Assembly (NCBI GenBank): GCA_947164965.1
Contig: CAMUYR010000013.1
Span: 1 to 64,000 of the forward strand
From: an uncultured Prevotella sp.
Lineage (GTDB): Bacteria; Bacteroidota; Bacteroidia; Bacteroidales; Bacteroidaceae
Length of the DNA: 64,000 bases
Direction: 5' to 3'
Shown here: positions 39,421-47,257 of the stretch, in pieces
How the letters are laid out: every line of letters starts with the position of its first letter
How positions within the stretch are numbered: the stretch's first letter is position 1
Made by a program: the position numbers and the translations under genes
The notes under the pieces: model-generated
What the model was told of the DNA's origin: nothing
Seen by the model: the letters and a program-made list of their open reading frames with translations, nothing else
Database searches by the model: none

Positions 39421-41616
39421 ATGAAGAAATTATTTACTCTTCTTGTTCTCTTGACATGTTTCATGGGAGCAAAGGCTGCAACAAAGACAGTAGTCGATTA
39501 TGAATGTGACTACACTAAAGCTACTTCATGGTCACATGGTTGGCTTAATGAAGAAGAGCACCTCGTATTCGAACCAGGTGTTGGCCTCCATTTCCAAAGT
39601 ACTGAAGCGCAGGAACAGTTTTACAGTTTCCAGTACCAACTTCATCCAGGTATTTCACCTTTGGATAATGATGCATTATACACTATCACTTTAAGAATTA
39701 AGGGTAGTGTTGCACAAGACATTCATGCATCATTCTCAGGTTCTGGCACTCCTGGTATGATTCCTATCACAACAGACTGGGTAGACGTAGTATTAGAAAA
39801 TTGTGTCAACGATCCGGAAGCTGCGTATTTTGCAAATAGCGGTTGCTTACTTATCCAGCCAGGTGACTATGTCGGTGAGTTCTGGATTGAGTCTATCAAG
39901 ATTACCCATGAGGAACAAGAGAATGCGGTTCCTATAACATGGCTCCCTGTTGAAGTTACAAATGGTGATGCTGAGTCTGCTTGGCCTGAATGGGCTCTTA
40001 CAGAGGAAGGTGGTATCAATGCAAACTGGAGAGGTGACCGCACTGGAGAAATCTGTGCATGGGGTTTGACGATGGGACGCAACTTTGATGATCAGTGTCC
40101 CGCTGATATCTCTGGTGATAGCTTCCGTGCTCGTCCATTCCCAGCAGATATCGAAGCAGATCCTGCAGATGCAACTAATCACGTGTTTGCAGTTCATGTA
40201 ACTCAGATTGATAAAATTGATGATGATAATTCTATAGCATGGTCTAACCAGTTCTGGATTCAGTCTCCAAAGACCTATAAAGCTGGCACAAAGGTAAAAG
40301 TGAAGTTCCGTTATAAGGCAGAGAAAGCTGCCCCTGGTGTTGCCACTCAGATGCACAAAATTAATCCATCAATTTATCTTAATGGTAATGGAGTCGGTAC
40401 ACTTGCTTTCACTACAGATTGGCAGGACTGTGAAAAGGATATAACATGGGATAATGATGGATGGTCAATAGCATTTAACCTTACCAATGAATTTAGAGAG
40501 CCAAATGTTTACTACTTCGACGACATTTCCTTCTCAACCATGAAGCTTGATGAAGGTTGGTTCGTTGCTTCTGCTAACACAGAGACCGGCATAGAGTATG
40601 ACTTCGCCAATGCTACCGAATTTGTTGTCGATCCTGATGATGAGACTCAGGTAATTGCTACGGTTGGTACTGAAGGCAAGCAGGATACATGGGTGAATGA
40701 GGTCATGATTTCAACCGTTCGTGGTGAGAATTCAGCATTCAAGGGTGCTACTATTAAGCCTACTGGCACTATTAAGGCCAAAGAGGAAGATAACTGGCAA
40801 GACTTCGCAGCAGGTTCAAGTGCTAAGATTAAGCTCCCTGCAGCTGGTGTTTGGAAGATTACCATTGCTCCTGCAGATAATCAGATCCTCTTCTATCAGA
40901 TTGAAGGTGAAGCTGAGAAGGAGCCTGTTGATATCGTAACTAACACAACAGAGTTTGTTATCAATGCTACAGAGCGAGACTGGCGTGGAAAGGATAATGA
41001 TGGTAACCTCATTGAAGAGCAAGAGGGTGCTGGTCAGCCTTGGGATAACCAGTTCTGGATTGCCGCTAACCGCAATCTGGCTAAGGATGAGGTAACTGTT
41101 CTTAAGTTCAAGTATAAGAGCTCTATCGACGCAAAGGTTTCTACACAGGCTCATAAGGTCGGTGATGATGGTAAACCATGCACTTATCTGAATTGGCAGG
41201 GTATTCCTGAGATGAGTGAGTTTAAAGCTGGTGACTGGCAAGAGTATGCACAAGAATTCACAATTCCTGCAGGCGATGATGGCATGCGCTCGATAGTGTT
41301 CAACCTGGCTGAGATTAAGTCTGCTTGCGATTACTACATCAAGGATGTTCAGTGGTACCTGAAGTATGATGAGGAGGGTAAGACTCTGGAGAATCTGATC
41401 AGCGGAGAAGGTACAGAGAACTTCTGGATTAAGATTAACGGAGTTAACAAAAATGCACCTTATCAGTATGGTACCGATCCTACAGATGGTATCAGCAATG
41501 TAGTTAACAAGGTTAACACAGGTTCTGCAGTTATCTACAACCTCGCTGGTCAGCGTGTATCTAAGGACTACAAGGGTATCGTAGTTAAGAACGGCAAGAA
41601 AGTCGTTGTTAAGTAA
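39421..41616 (+). CDS. Secreted protein of carbohydrate-binding-like modules with Prevotella-type C-terminal tail
   Basis: 731 residues, signal peptide (TCFMGAKA). No catalytic domain is recognised. Two beta-rich modules (about 190-380 and 515-660) share the pattern WDNQFWI...KFKYKSS...STQAHKV...W..Y..EFTI...SIVFNLAE...YYIKDVQWY. This resembles the module inserted in GH10 xylanases of these loci. Between them (about 390-500) is a third, different domain. The last 25 residues (YNLAGQRVSKDYKGIVV, then NGKKVVVK) match the tails of the xylanase and esterase downstream and may be a sorting signal or an anchoring strand. Likely a xylan-binding protein released or displayed at the surface. Confidence 0.75.
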   Translation: MKKLFTLLVLLTCFMGAKAATKTVVDYECDYTKATSWSHGWLNEEEHLVFEPGVGLHFQSTEAQEQFYSFQYQLHPGISPLDNDALYTITLRIKGSVAQDIHASFSGSGTPGMIPITTDWVDVVLENCVNDPEAAYFANSGCLLIQPGDYVGEFWIESIKITHEEQENAVPITWLPVEVTNGDAESAWPEWALTEEGGINANWRGDRTGEICAWGLTMGRNFDDQCPADISGDSFRARPFPADIEADPADATNHVFAVHVTQIDKIDDDNSIAWSNQFWIQSPKTYKAGTKVKVKFRYKAEKAAPGVATQMHKINPSIYLNGNGVGTLAFTTDWQDCEKDITWDNDGWSIAFNLTNEFREPNVYYFDDISFSTMKLDEGWFVASANTETGIEYDFANATEFVVDPDDETQVIATVGTEGKQDTWVNEVMISTVRGENSAFKGATIKPTGTIKAKEEDNWQDFAAGSSAKIKLPAAGVWKITIAPADNQILFYQIEGEAEKEPVDIVTNTTEFVINATERDWRGKDNDGNLIEEQEGAGQPWDNQFWIAANRNLAKDEVTVLKFKYKSSIDAKVSTQAHKVGDDGKPCTYLNWQGIPEMSEFKAGDWQEYAQEFTIPAGDDGMRSIVFNLAEIKSACDYYIKDVQWYLKYDEEGKTLENLISGEGTENFWIKINGVNKNAPYQYGTDPTDGISNVVNKVNTGSAVIYNLAGQRVSKDYKGIVVKNGKKVVVK

Positions 41617-41638
41617 TTATCCCTCTATACATAACGTT

Positions 41639-41667
41639 GATGGCAGACATGTACAGTGTCTGCCATC
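41639..41667 (+). terminator. Intrinsic terminator after the binding-module gene
   Basis: Perfect 11-bp stem (41639-41649 and 41657-41667), 7-nt loop, then ACTGTTTT. Confidence 0.8.
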
Positions 41668-41718
41668 ACTGTTTTAATATGTTTTCCTTTTTAATCATTT
41701 TCAAAAGTTGTATAAATA

Positions 41719-41750
41719 TTTGGATGATTAACAGATTTGTTGTATCTTTG
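41719..41750 (+). promoter_or_regulatory. Promoter of the ATPase/nuclease gene
   Basis: TTTG (41719-41722), 20-bp spacer, TATCTTTG (41743-41750). Exact consensus, no TGTTACA sites nearby, so constitutive expression is likely. Confidence 0.8.
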
Positions 41751-41768
41751 CAGCAAAGTTGATGGATT

Positions 41769-43355
41769 ATGGTGGCAGCAAGAAAATATCCAATTGGCAT
41801 TCAGACGTTCTCACGAATTATCAGTGAGGGTATGGTGTATGTAGATAAAACAGATTTAGTCTGGCAATTAGCTCACTATGGGACTTTTATTTTCTTGAGT
41901 CGTCCACGCCGTTTTGGCAAGTCGTTGCTTACCTCCACGTTGGAATCATATTTTCAGGGCAAGCGTGAGTTGTTTGAGGGACTGAAAATCATGGAATATG
42001 AGCAGGAATGGGAGGAATATCCAGTTCTTCGTCTTGACCTGAGTAGTGCTAAAAATGCTTCTGATGTTGCGGAATTGCGCCGTAAACTCCTTCTTATCCT
42101 TGAACCCTATCAAAAAATATACGGTACATCTCCAACAGAAGTAGCACCAGGTGAGGTTCTTTCCGGTCTTATCCTCAGAGCAGCAGAGCAAACAGGTAAG
42201 CAAGTTGTAGTTATTATAGATGAATATGATGCTCCGTTGCTTGAGATGCTTCATGAAGAAGCAGTTCTTGATGACATGCGTAGGGGTATGCAGGAATTAT
42301 TCCAACCATTGAAAGCGAATGAACGCTACATAAAGTTCTGCTTTATAACAGGTATCACTAAATTCTCACAGTTAAGCATTTTCTCTACTATCAACAACAT
42401 CATCAACGTCACAATGGATTCGGATTTTGCTGCCATTTGTGGGATTACAGAGCAAGAATTGACCACTGTTCTCCGTCAGGACATTGAGCGGCTTGCGTCA
42501 TTTAATGAGATGACGTATGATGAGATGCATCAGGCATTGAAACAGAAATATGATGGCTATCATTTTACCAGACTCTCTAAGGAGATCTATAATCCTTTCA
42601 GTTTGATGAAGGCATTCCAGCAACGCGAGCTTAATAATTGGTGGTTCGAAAGTGGTACTCCATCCTTCCTGATTCATCAGTTAAAGCAATTTGATACTGA
42701 CATTACGTCGCTCGATAGGTTGGAAGTACCATCATCTGCCTTTGACCAGCCTACAGAGAATATGGTAGATGCTCTCCCTCTGCTCTACCAAAGCGGCTAT
42801 CTGACTATTAAAGATTACGATCGTGAAGGTCAGATTTATACTCTTTCCATTCCTAATCAAGAAGTACGCTCGGGTTATGCTGAAGGGCTTCTTCCTGCAT
42901 ATACAGGTTTGAGTGGCAGTAGTGTTCAGACAAGTTTTGCACTAAAGTTCTGGCGTGCTTTAAAGAAGGGGGATATTGAGCAAGCCATGCAAGAAATGCG
43001 TTCGTATATGGCTGCAATACCCTATGTTGAGGGTTTTAAACGCAAACTGGCAGATGCATCATCCGCAGAGGGTTTTTATGAATATACGATGTATCTGATA
43101 TTCTCTATGTTGAATGTCTATGTTCATACTCAGGTGAAGTGTGCGGGTGGCAGAGTAGATATGGTAGTTATGTTGCATGATACTATTTATGTGTTTGAAT
43201 TCAAGACGAATGGTTCCGCTGAAGAGGCGTTACAGCAAATAGAAAGTAAAGGTTATGCTATTCCTTATGAATCAAGGGGTCGGCATGTGGTGAAAATCGG
43301 TGTGAAATTCGCTAAAGATACCCGGATACCAGAGGAATGGATGATTAAAAAATAA
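41769..43355 (+). CDS. AAA-ATPase-like protein with C-terminal PD-(D/E)XK nuclease domain
   Basis: 528 residues. The N-terminal AAA-ATPase-like domain has RPRRFGKSLLTSTL (P-loop variant, near residue 45) and VVVIIDEYDAPLL (Walker B). The C-terminal domain carries GRVDMVV...YVFEFKTNGSAEEALQQI, the DUF1703/PDDEXK_9 pattern D...ExK. This family is very abundant and often multi-copy in gut Bacteroidetes; its function is not established. It is flanked by its own promoter and terminator inside the xylan locus, and has no plausible role in xylan use. It looks like an insertion, though no terminal repeats are visible. Confidence 0.88.
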   Translation: MVAARKYPIGIQTFSRIISEGMVYVDKTDLVWQLAHYGTFIFLSRPRRFGKSLLTSTLESYFQGKRELFEGLKIMEYEQEWEEYPVLRLDLSSAKNASDVAELRRKLLLILEPYQKIYGTSPTEVAPGEVLSGLILRAAEQTGKQVVVIIDEYDAPLLEMLHEEAVLDDMRRGMQELFQPLKANERYIKFCFITGITKFSQLSIFSTINNIINVTMDSDFAAICGITEQELTTVLRQDIERLASFNEMTYDEMHQALKQKYDGYHFTRLSKEIYNPFSLMKAFQQRELNNWWFESGTPSFLIHQLKQFDTDITSLDRLEVPSSAFDQPTENMVDALPLLYQSGYLTIKDYDREGQIYTLSIPNQEVRSGYAEGLLPAYTGLSGSSVQTSFALKFWRALKKGDIEQAMQEMRSYMAAIPYVEGFKRKLADASSAEGFYEYTMYLIFSMLNVYVHTQVKCAGGRVDMVVMLHDTIYVFEFKTNGSAEEALQQIESKGYAIPYESRGRHVVKIGVKFAKDTRIPEEWMIKK

Positions 43356-43359
43356 TGTA

Positions 43360-43390
43360 AGGTGTCGGACTGATAACAAGTTCGACACCT
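43360..43390 (+). terminator. Intrinsic terminator of the ATPase/nuclease gene
   Basis: 11-bp stem with one G-T pair (43360-43370 and 43380-43390), 9-nt loop, followed by TTTTATTT. Confidence 0.8.
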
Positions 43391-43461
43391 TTTTATTTGT
43401 AGAAGTAACATGTGTGAAAGTTTTTGGGATTTATTACAAAGGAGAATATAAGTATCTTTAG

Positions 43462-43469
43462 TAACTTTG
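43462..43469 (+). promoter_or_regulatory. -7 element for the second half of the xylan locus
   Basis: TAACTTTG. Upstream, TATTACAAA (43432-43440, 8 of 9 like the TGTTACAAA repeat) and a weak copy TGTGTGAAA (43411-43419) are 21 bp apart, but 30 rather than 37 bp from the -7 box. It is therefore only a tentative member of the regulon. Confidence 0.5.
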
Positions 43470-43521
43470 CACTCGGAAATAATTAACTAACTACAACCAA
43501 TAATATTGGTTTATATTTTTT

Positions 43522-45003
43522 ATGAAAAAGAATTTTATATTGACAGCTGTTTTGCTGCTTTTCTCCGTGATGGGAGTAAAAGCAGAAGTAGATCCTAATT
43601 TCTACATTTACATTTGTTTCGGTCAGTCGAACATGGAGGGAAATGCCCAGTGGGAAGCTCAAGATGTAGGTAACGTCGACGAACGTTTCCAAATGTTGGC
43701 AACATGTGATTTTGATAATCCCAAGCGCACGATGGGTAATTGGTATAAGGCCGAGTGTCCTATTGTAAGCCCGACCGGTAAGCTTGGCCCTACCGACTAT
43801 TTTGGTCGCACCATGGTGAAGGAGCTTCCTGACAAGAAAATTGGGGTGATTGCCGTAGCGATGGGTGGCAGCCCTATTGAGATGTTTGATAAGGATTTGT
43901 ATCAGCAGAAAATGAAGGACAATCCTGGAGAGTGGTGGGCTCAGCTTGCCAATAAACATTATGGCGGCAACCCTTACGGCCGTATCATCGAGATGGCCAA
44001 GAAGGCCCAGCAGGTTGGTGTCATCAAAGGTATCTTGTTGCATCAGGGCTGTACTAACTGCGGTGATCCGAACTGGCCGGGCATGGTGAAGAAAATCTAT
44101 AAGGACATGCTGAAAGATCTCGGCCTTAAGGCTTCAGATGTGCACATCTTTGTCGGTGAGACGGAGTATGCCGATATGGGCGGTGGTTGCTCTGGGCATA
44201 ACACCGTAGTCGCAAAGATTCCAGAGGTTATTCCTACAGGTCATGTGGTATCAGCTGAGGGTATTCCAGGCAATGGCCAGGACGCTTGGCATTTTTCCGC
44301 TGCGGGTTATCGTATCTTTGGAAAGCGCTATGCAGAAAAAGTTCTTGATGTGATGAATCATCCAGAGGCTTATACTAAGAGTTATACGATTGACGAGCGC
44401 CTTACAGGTGGTTTGTCTGCTTTGTCTGGTAAGCATTTTGCTATTGTTAACGAGGCAGAAGGTAAGGCATTCTATTGCTCTGATGGATCGGCTTTGGGCT
44501 ATGATACTTTTAAATATGCCTTTGACGCATCCAATGCCGGTTATCTCTTCAAGATATCGAGAATTACTGGCGGACGTTCCTTGAAGCTCGTTACCCCTGA
44601 TGGAGATGAATACCAGATTAATGGCTCTACAGCCTATTTGAACTCACAGGACGTTACTGGTAGCTGTTGTTTCATCAACGGACTGAATAACCAAAGAGGC
44701 TACGACATTCAAGATGGTGCCGTATGGGATATCCAATATGTAGAGGGAAAGGGCTGGACGTTGAAGAACGGTGCTACGGGTAAGTATCTGAAGGATGCAA
44801 CTTCACCAGCTAAGTATGATGATCCTACCTATTTCACCCTCTGCACACTGAAGGAAGGAACGACCACAGGAATTAATGATGTAAGAAGTAAGAGGGAAGA
44901 TGTAAGATTGGGTATATATACCCTTGATGGTCGTAAGGTGAATGCAGAGAACCTGCGCCCTGGCCTCTATATTAAGAATGGACGTAAAGTTGTGATTAAA
45001 TAA
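43522..45003 (+). CDS. SGNH/CE6-like secreted acetylxylan esterase with C-terminal lectin-like region
   Basis: 493 residues, signal peptide (SVMGVKAE). The catalytic domain (25-290) has FGQSNMEG with nucleophile Ser36 and a DAWH Asp/His pair. The usual HQGES block reads HQGCTNCGDP: Glu and Ser are replaced, and extra Cys residues appear. Residues about 300-440 resemble a beta-trefoil or RICIN-like region. The chain ends in the Prevotella-type tail (GIYTLDGRKV, then YIKNGRKVVIK). It starts the second half of the locus, 18 bp before the xylanase. A paralogue of the first domain of the divergent CE6-CE1 protein. Confidence 0.83.
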   Translation: MKKNFILTAVLLLFSVMGVKAEVDPNFYIYICFGQSNMEGNAQWEAQDVGNVDERFQMLATCDFDNPKRTMGNWYKAECPIVSPTGKLGPTDYFGRTMVKELPDKKIGVIAVAMGGSPIEMFDKDLYQQKMKDNPGEWWAQLANKHYGGNPYGRIIEMAKKAQQVGVIKGILLHQGCTNCGDPNWPGMVKKIYKDMLKDLGLKASDVHIFVGETEYADMGGGCSGHNTVVAKIPEVIPTGHVVSAEGIPGNGQDAWHFSAAGYRIFGKRYAEKVLDVMNHPEAYTKSYTIDERLTGGLSALSGKHFAIVNEAEGKAFYCSDGSALGYDTFKYAFDASNAGYLFKISRITGGRSLKLVTPDGDEYQINGSTAYLNSQDVTGSCCFINGLNNQRGYDIQDGAVWDIQYVEGKGWTLKNGATGKYLKDATSPAKYDDPTYFTLCTLKEGTTTGINDVRSKREDVRLGIYTLDGRKVNAENLRPGLYIKNGRKVVIK

Positions 45004-45021
45004 CGATTAATAAGCTAAGAG

Positions 45022-47250
45022 ATGAATTTTCTAAATAAGTATTATGTTCTGGCATGCAGCCTGTTGATGAGCTCAATGGTTGCCAATGCGCAGCTGAATT
45101 CCAATCCCGACAAGTTCTTGGGTAACATCACGACTTCTGAACAGGTAGATTGGGGTAAGGAGAAATTCTATCAGTTGTGGGACCAGATAACGCCAGAGAA
45201 CGAGACCAAGTGGGACGCCATTGAAGGCTCTCGTGGTGTATTTACCTTTACCCGTGCCGATAGATCAGCCAACTATGCCAAGCAGCACCATTTCCCCTTC
45301 AAGTACCACACACTCATTTGGGGTGGCCAATATCCTGGCTGGATGAATAACATTTCTACAGGTGAACAATACAATGCCCTCAATGAATATTTTGATGCTG
45401 TGAAGGCACACTATCCCAATCTGGAGATCATTGACGTAGTGAATGAAGCTATCGCTGGTCACAATCCAGCTCCATACAGGCCCGCTTTAGGTGGCGAAGG
45501 CCGTACCGGTTACGACTGGATTATCAAGGCTTTTGAAATGGCTCACGAGCGCTGGCCGAATGCCATCCTCGTCTACAATGACTATAACACTTTCAGGTGG
45601 CAGAAAACAGAATTCATTAATTTGGTGCGCACGCTGCGTGACGCAGGTGCTCCCATTGATGCCTATGGTTGCCAAAGCCACGATGTTACCGACATATCTC
45701 TCAGCGAATTCCAAAGCGCTATGACTGAGATACAGGACGCGCTGAAGATCCCTATGTATAGCACAGAGTTTGATGTCGGCACTTCTAATGACCAACAGCA
45801 GCTCACGCAGTACAAGAACCTCATTCCCGTGCTGTGGGAGGCAGACTACTGTGGAGGTGTTACTCTCTGGGGCTATATATATGGCCACACATGGACTACT
45901 GACGGTAATAGCGGTCTCATTAGAGAAGACGGTACCGACCGCCCTGCTATGACCTGGTTGCGCGAATATATGGCCAGCGATGCAGCCAAGAATGCCAATA
46001 GCCCATTCCCCGGCATGAAGAAAGAGGCATCTATTTATGTTCATCCTGCTGCGCTGAAAGTGGCTAAGGGTGATGTGCTGCCCATCAAGGTCCGCGCCAG
46101 CATGGCGACAAAGACTATTGAGAAAATTGATCTTTATGTGGATGATGAAAAGTTTGTCACCTTGACAGAGGCTCCTTATATCACAGAATATACAACGAGT
46201 TCGACAGGCTGGAAGACGCTGAAGGCTGTAGTCACCACTACTGATGGCTCCACCTATGAGCGTCTGTCACGCTTCCAGGTAGTAAGAGGAACGAAGCGTG
46301 AACCATTTAACGACGAGGTACCGGAACTGCCTGGCATGATTAAGGCTGATGAATACGACAAAGGTGCTTCTGGCGTGGCATATAGCAATGTGTCGCGTGA
46401 AAACTTCACCACGACTGCTACCAAGGATGGTGCTTGGATGGAATATACGGTTGATGTGAAGGAAGACGGCCTGTATATAATGGAAGCGGAGATAGCCGCC
46501 ACGAATACTGGCGGTCTGTTCCATTTATCAGAATATTCGTTAGACAACCTCACTTTCTTTACTAATTTCACAGAGGTACCTAATACTGGCAGCAAGACAG
46601 AATTCCAAACCTTACGCTGCCCGATGCTGAAGCCCTTGACAGCCGGTCGTCATGCTCTTTGCCTGAATATCGACAAAGGCGGCTTCTATATTAAGAGCCT
46701 GACCTTTAAGCCCCTGCCTACCGTCGACATGCCAGGTATTGTTGAGATGGAAGACTTTTCCACATGTAGTGATGGGGTTGTCGCCAAGAGTGGCAACGGT
46801 GGCACTGTAATGGGCAATACCACAGCCAACGCCTGGATAGAATATACTGTTGATATCTCGCAGGCAGGTAAATATTCCTATGAGGCTACCGTATCATCAG
46901 CTGTTTCGGATTCGAAATTCCACATGGCTTTGATAGACAGTGAGGGTAATGAGAAGACGCTGGGTACTGTCAGCGTACCACAGACTGGCAGTTTGGATAC
47001 CTATGAGGTGAAGACGGCTAAAATCAGAAATGCTATCAAGGCTGGTAAGCAGACGTTACGTGTCACCTTTACCAGTGGTAATTGCAACATCGACAAGATT
47101 AATTTTATTTGCACAGAACCATCTGGCATCACTGATGTGAAGACTGACGACGTTGCTACAGGTGCCTCCTACAACCTCTCCGGTCAGAAAGTCGGAGCAG
47201 GCTATAAGGGCATCGTCATCAGAAATGGAAAGAAAGTAATTATCAAATAA
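45022..47250 (+). CDS. GH10 endo-beta-1,4-xylanase with Ig-like and two CBM6-like domains
   Basis: 742 residues, signal peptide (SSMVANAQ). The GH10 barrel (about 30-325) is intact: KYHTLIWGGQYPGW, acid/base Glu142 in DVVNEA and nucleophile Glu249 in STEFDV. Then an Ig-like domain (about 335-422), two CBM6/CBM36-type modules (about 437-562, 571-697; AWMEYTVDV and AWIEYTVDI) and the C-terminal tail (YNLSGQKV, then RNGKKVIIK). It cleaves the xylan backbone outside the cell. It contrasts with the degenerate GH10 relative at 37622. Next gene 7 bp downstream. Confidence 0.94.
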   Translation: MNFLNKYYVLACSLLMSSMVANAQLNSNPDKFLGNITTSEQVDWGKEKFYQLWDQITPENETKWDAIEGSRGVFTFTRADRSANYAKQHHFPFKYHTLIWGGQYPGWMNNISTGEQYNALNEYFDAVKAHYPNLEIIDVVNEAIAGHNPAPYRPALGGEGRTGYDWIIKAFEMAHERWPNAILVYNDYNTFRWQKTEFINLVRTLRDAGAPIDAYGCQSHDVTDISLSEFQSAMTEIQDALKIPMYSTEFDVGTSNDQQQLTQYKNLIPVLWEADYCGGVTLWGYIYGHTWTTDGNSGLIREDGTDRPAMTWLREYMASDAAKNANSPFPGMKKEASIYVHPAALKVAKGDVLPIKVRASMATKTIEKIDLYVDDEKFVTLTEAPYITEYTTSSTGWKTLKAVVTTTDGSTYERLSRFQVVRGTKREPFNDEVPELPGMIKADEYDKGASGVAYSNVSRENFTTTATKDGAWMEYTVDVKEDGLYIMEAEIAATNTGGLFHLSEYSLDNLTFFTNFTEVPNTGSKTEFQTLRCPMLKPLTAGRHALCLNIDKGGFYIKSLTFKPLPTVDMPGIVEMEDFSTCSDGVVAKSGNGGTVMGNTTANAWIEYTVDISQAGKYSYEATVSSAVSDSKFHMALIDSEGNEKTLGTVSVPQTGSLDTYEVKTAKIRNAIKAGKQTLRVTFTSGNCNIDKINFICTEPSGITDVKTDDVATGASYNLSGQKVGAGYKGIVIRNGKKVIIK

Positions 47251-47257
47251 ACCGATT

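Noticed and set aside
41769..43355. ATPase/nuclease gene as a transposase or integrase
   Set aside because: It has P-loop and PD-(D/E)XK motifs rather than DDE or tyrosine recombinase residues, and no terminal inverted repeats or target duplications were seen.
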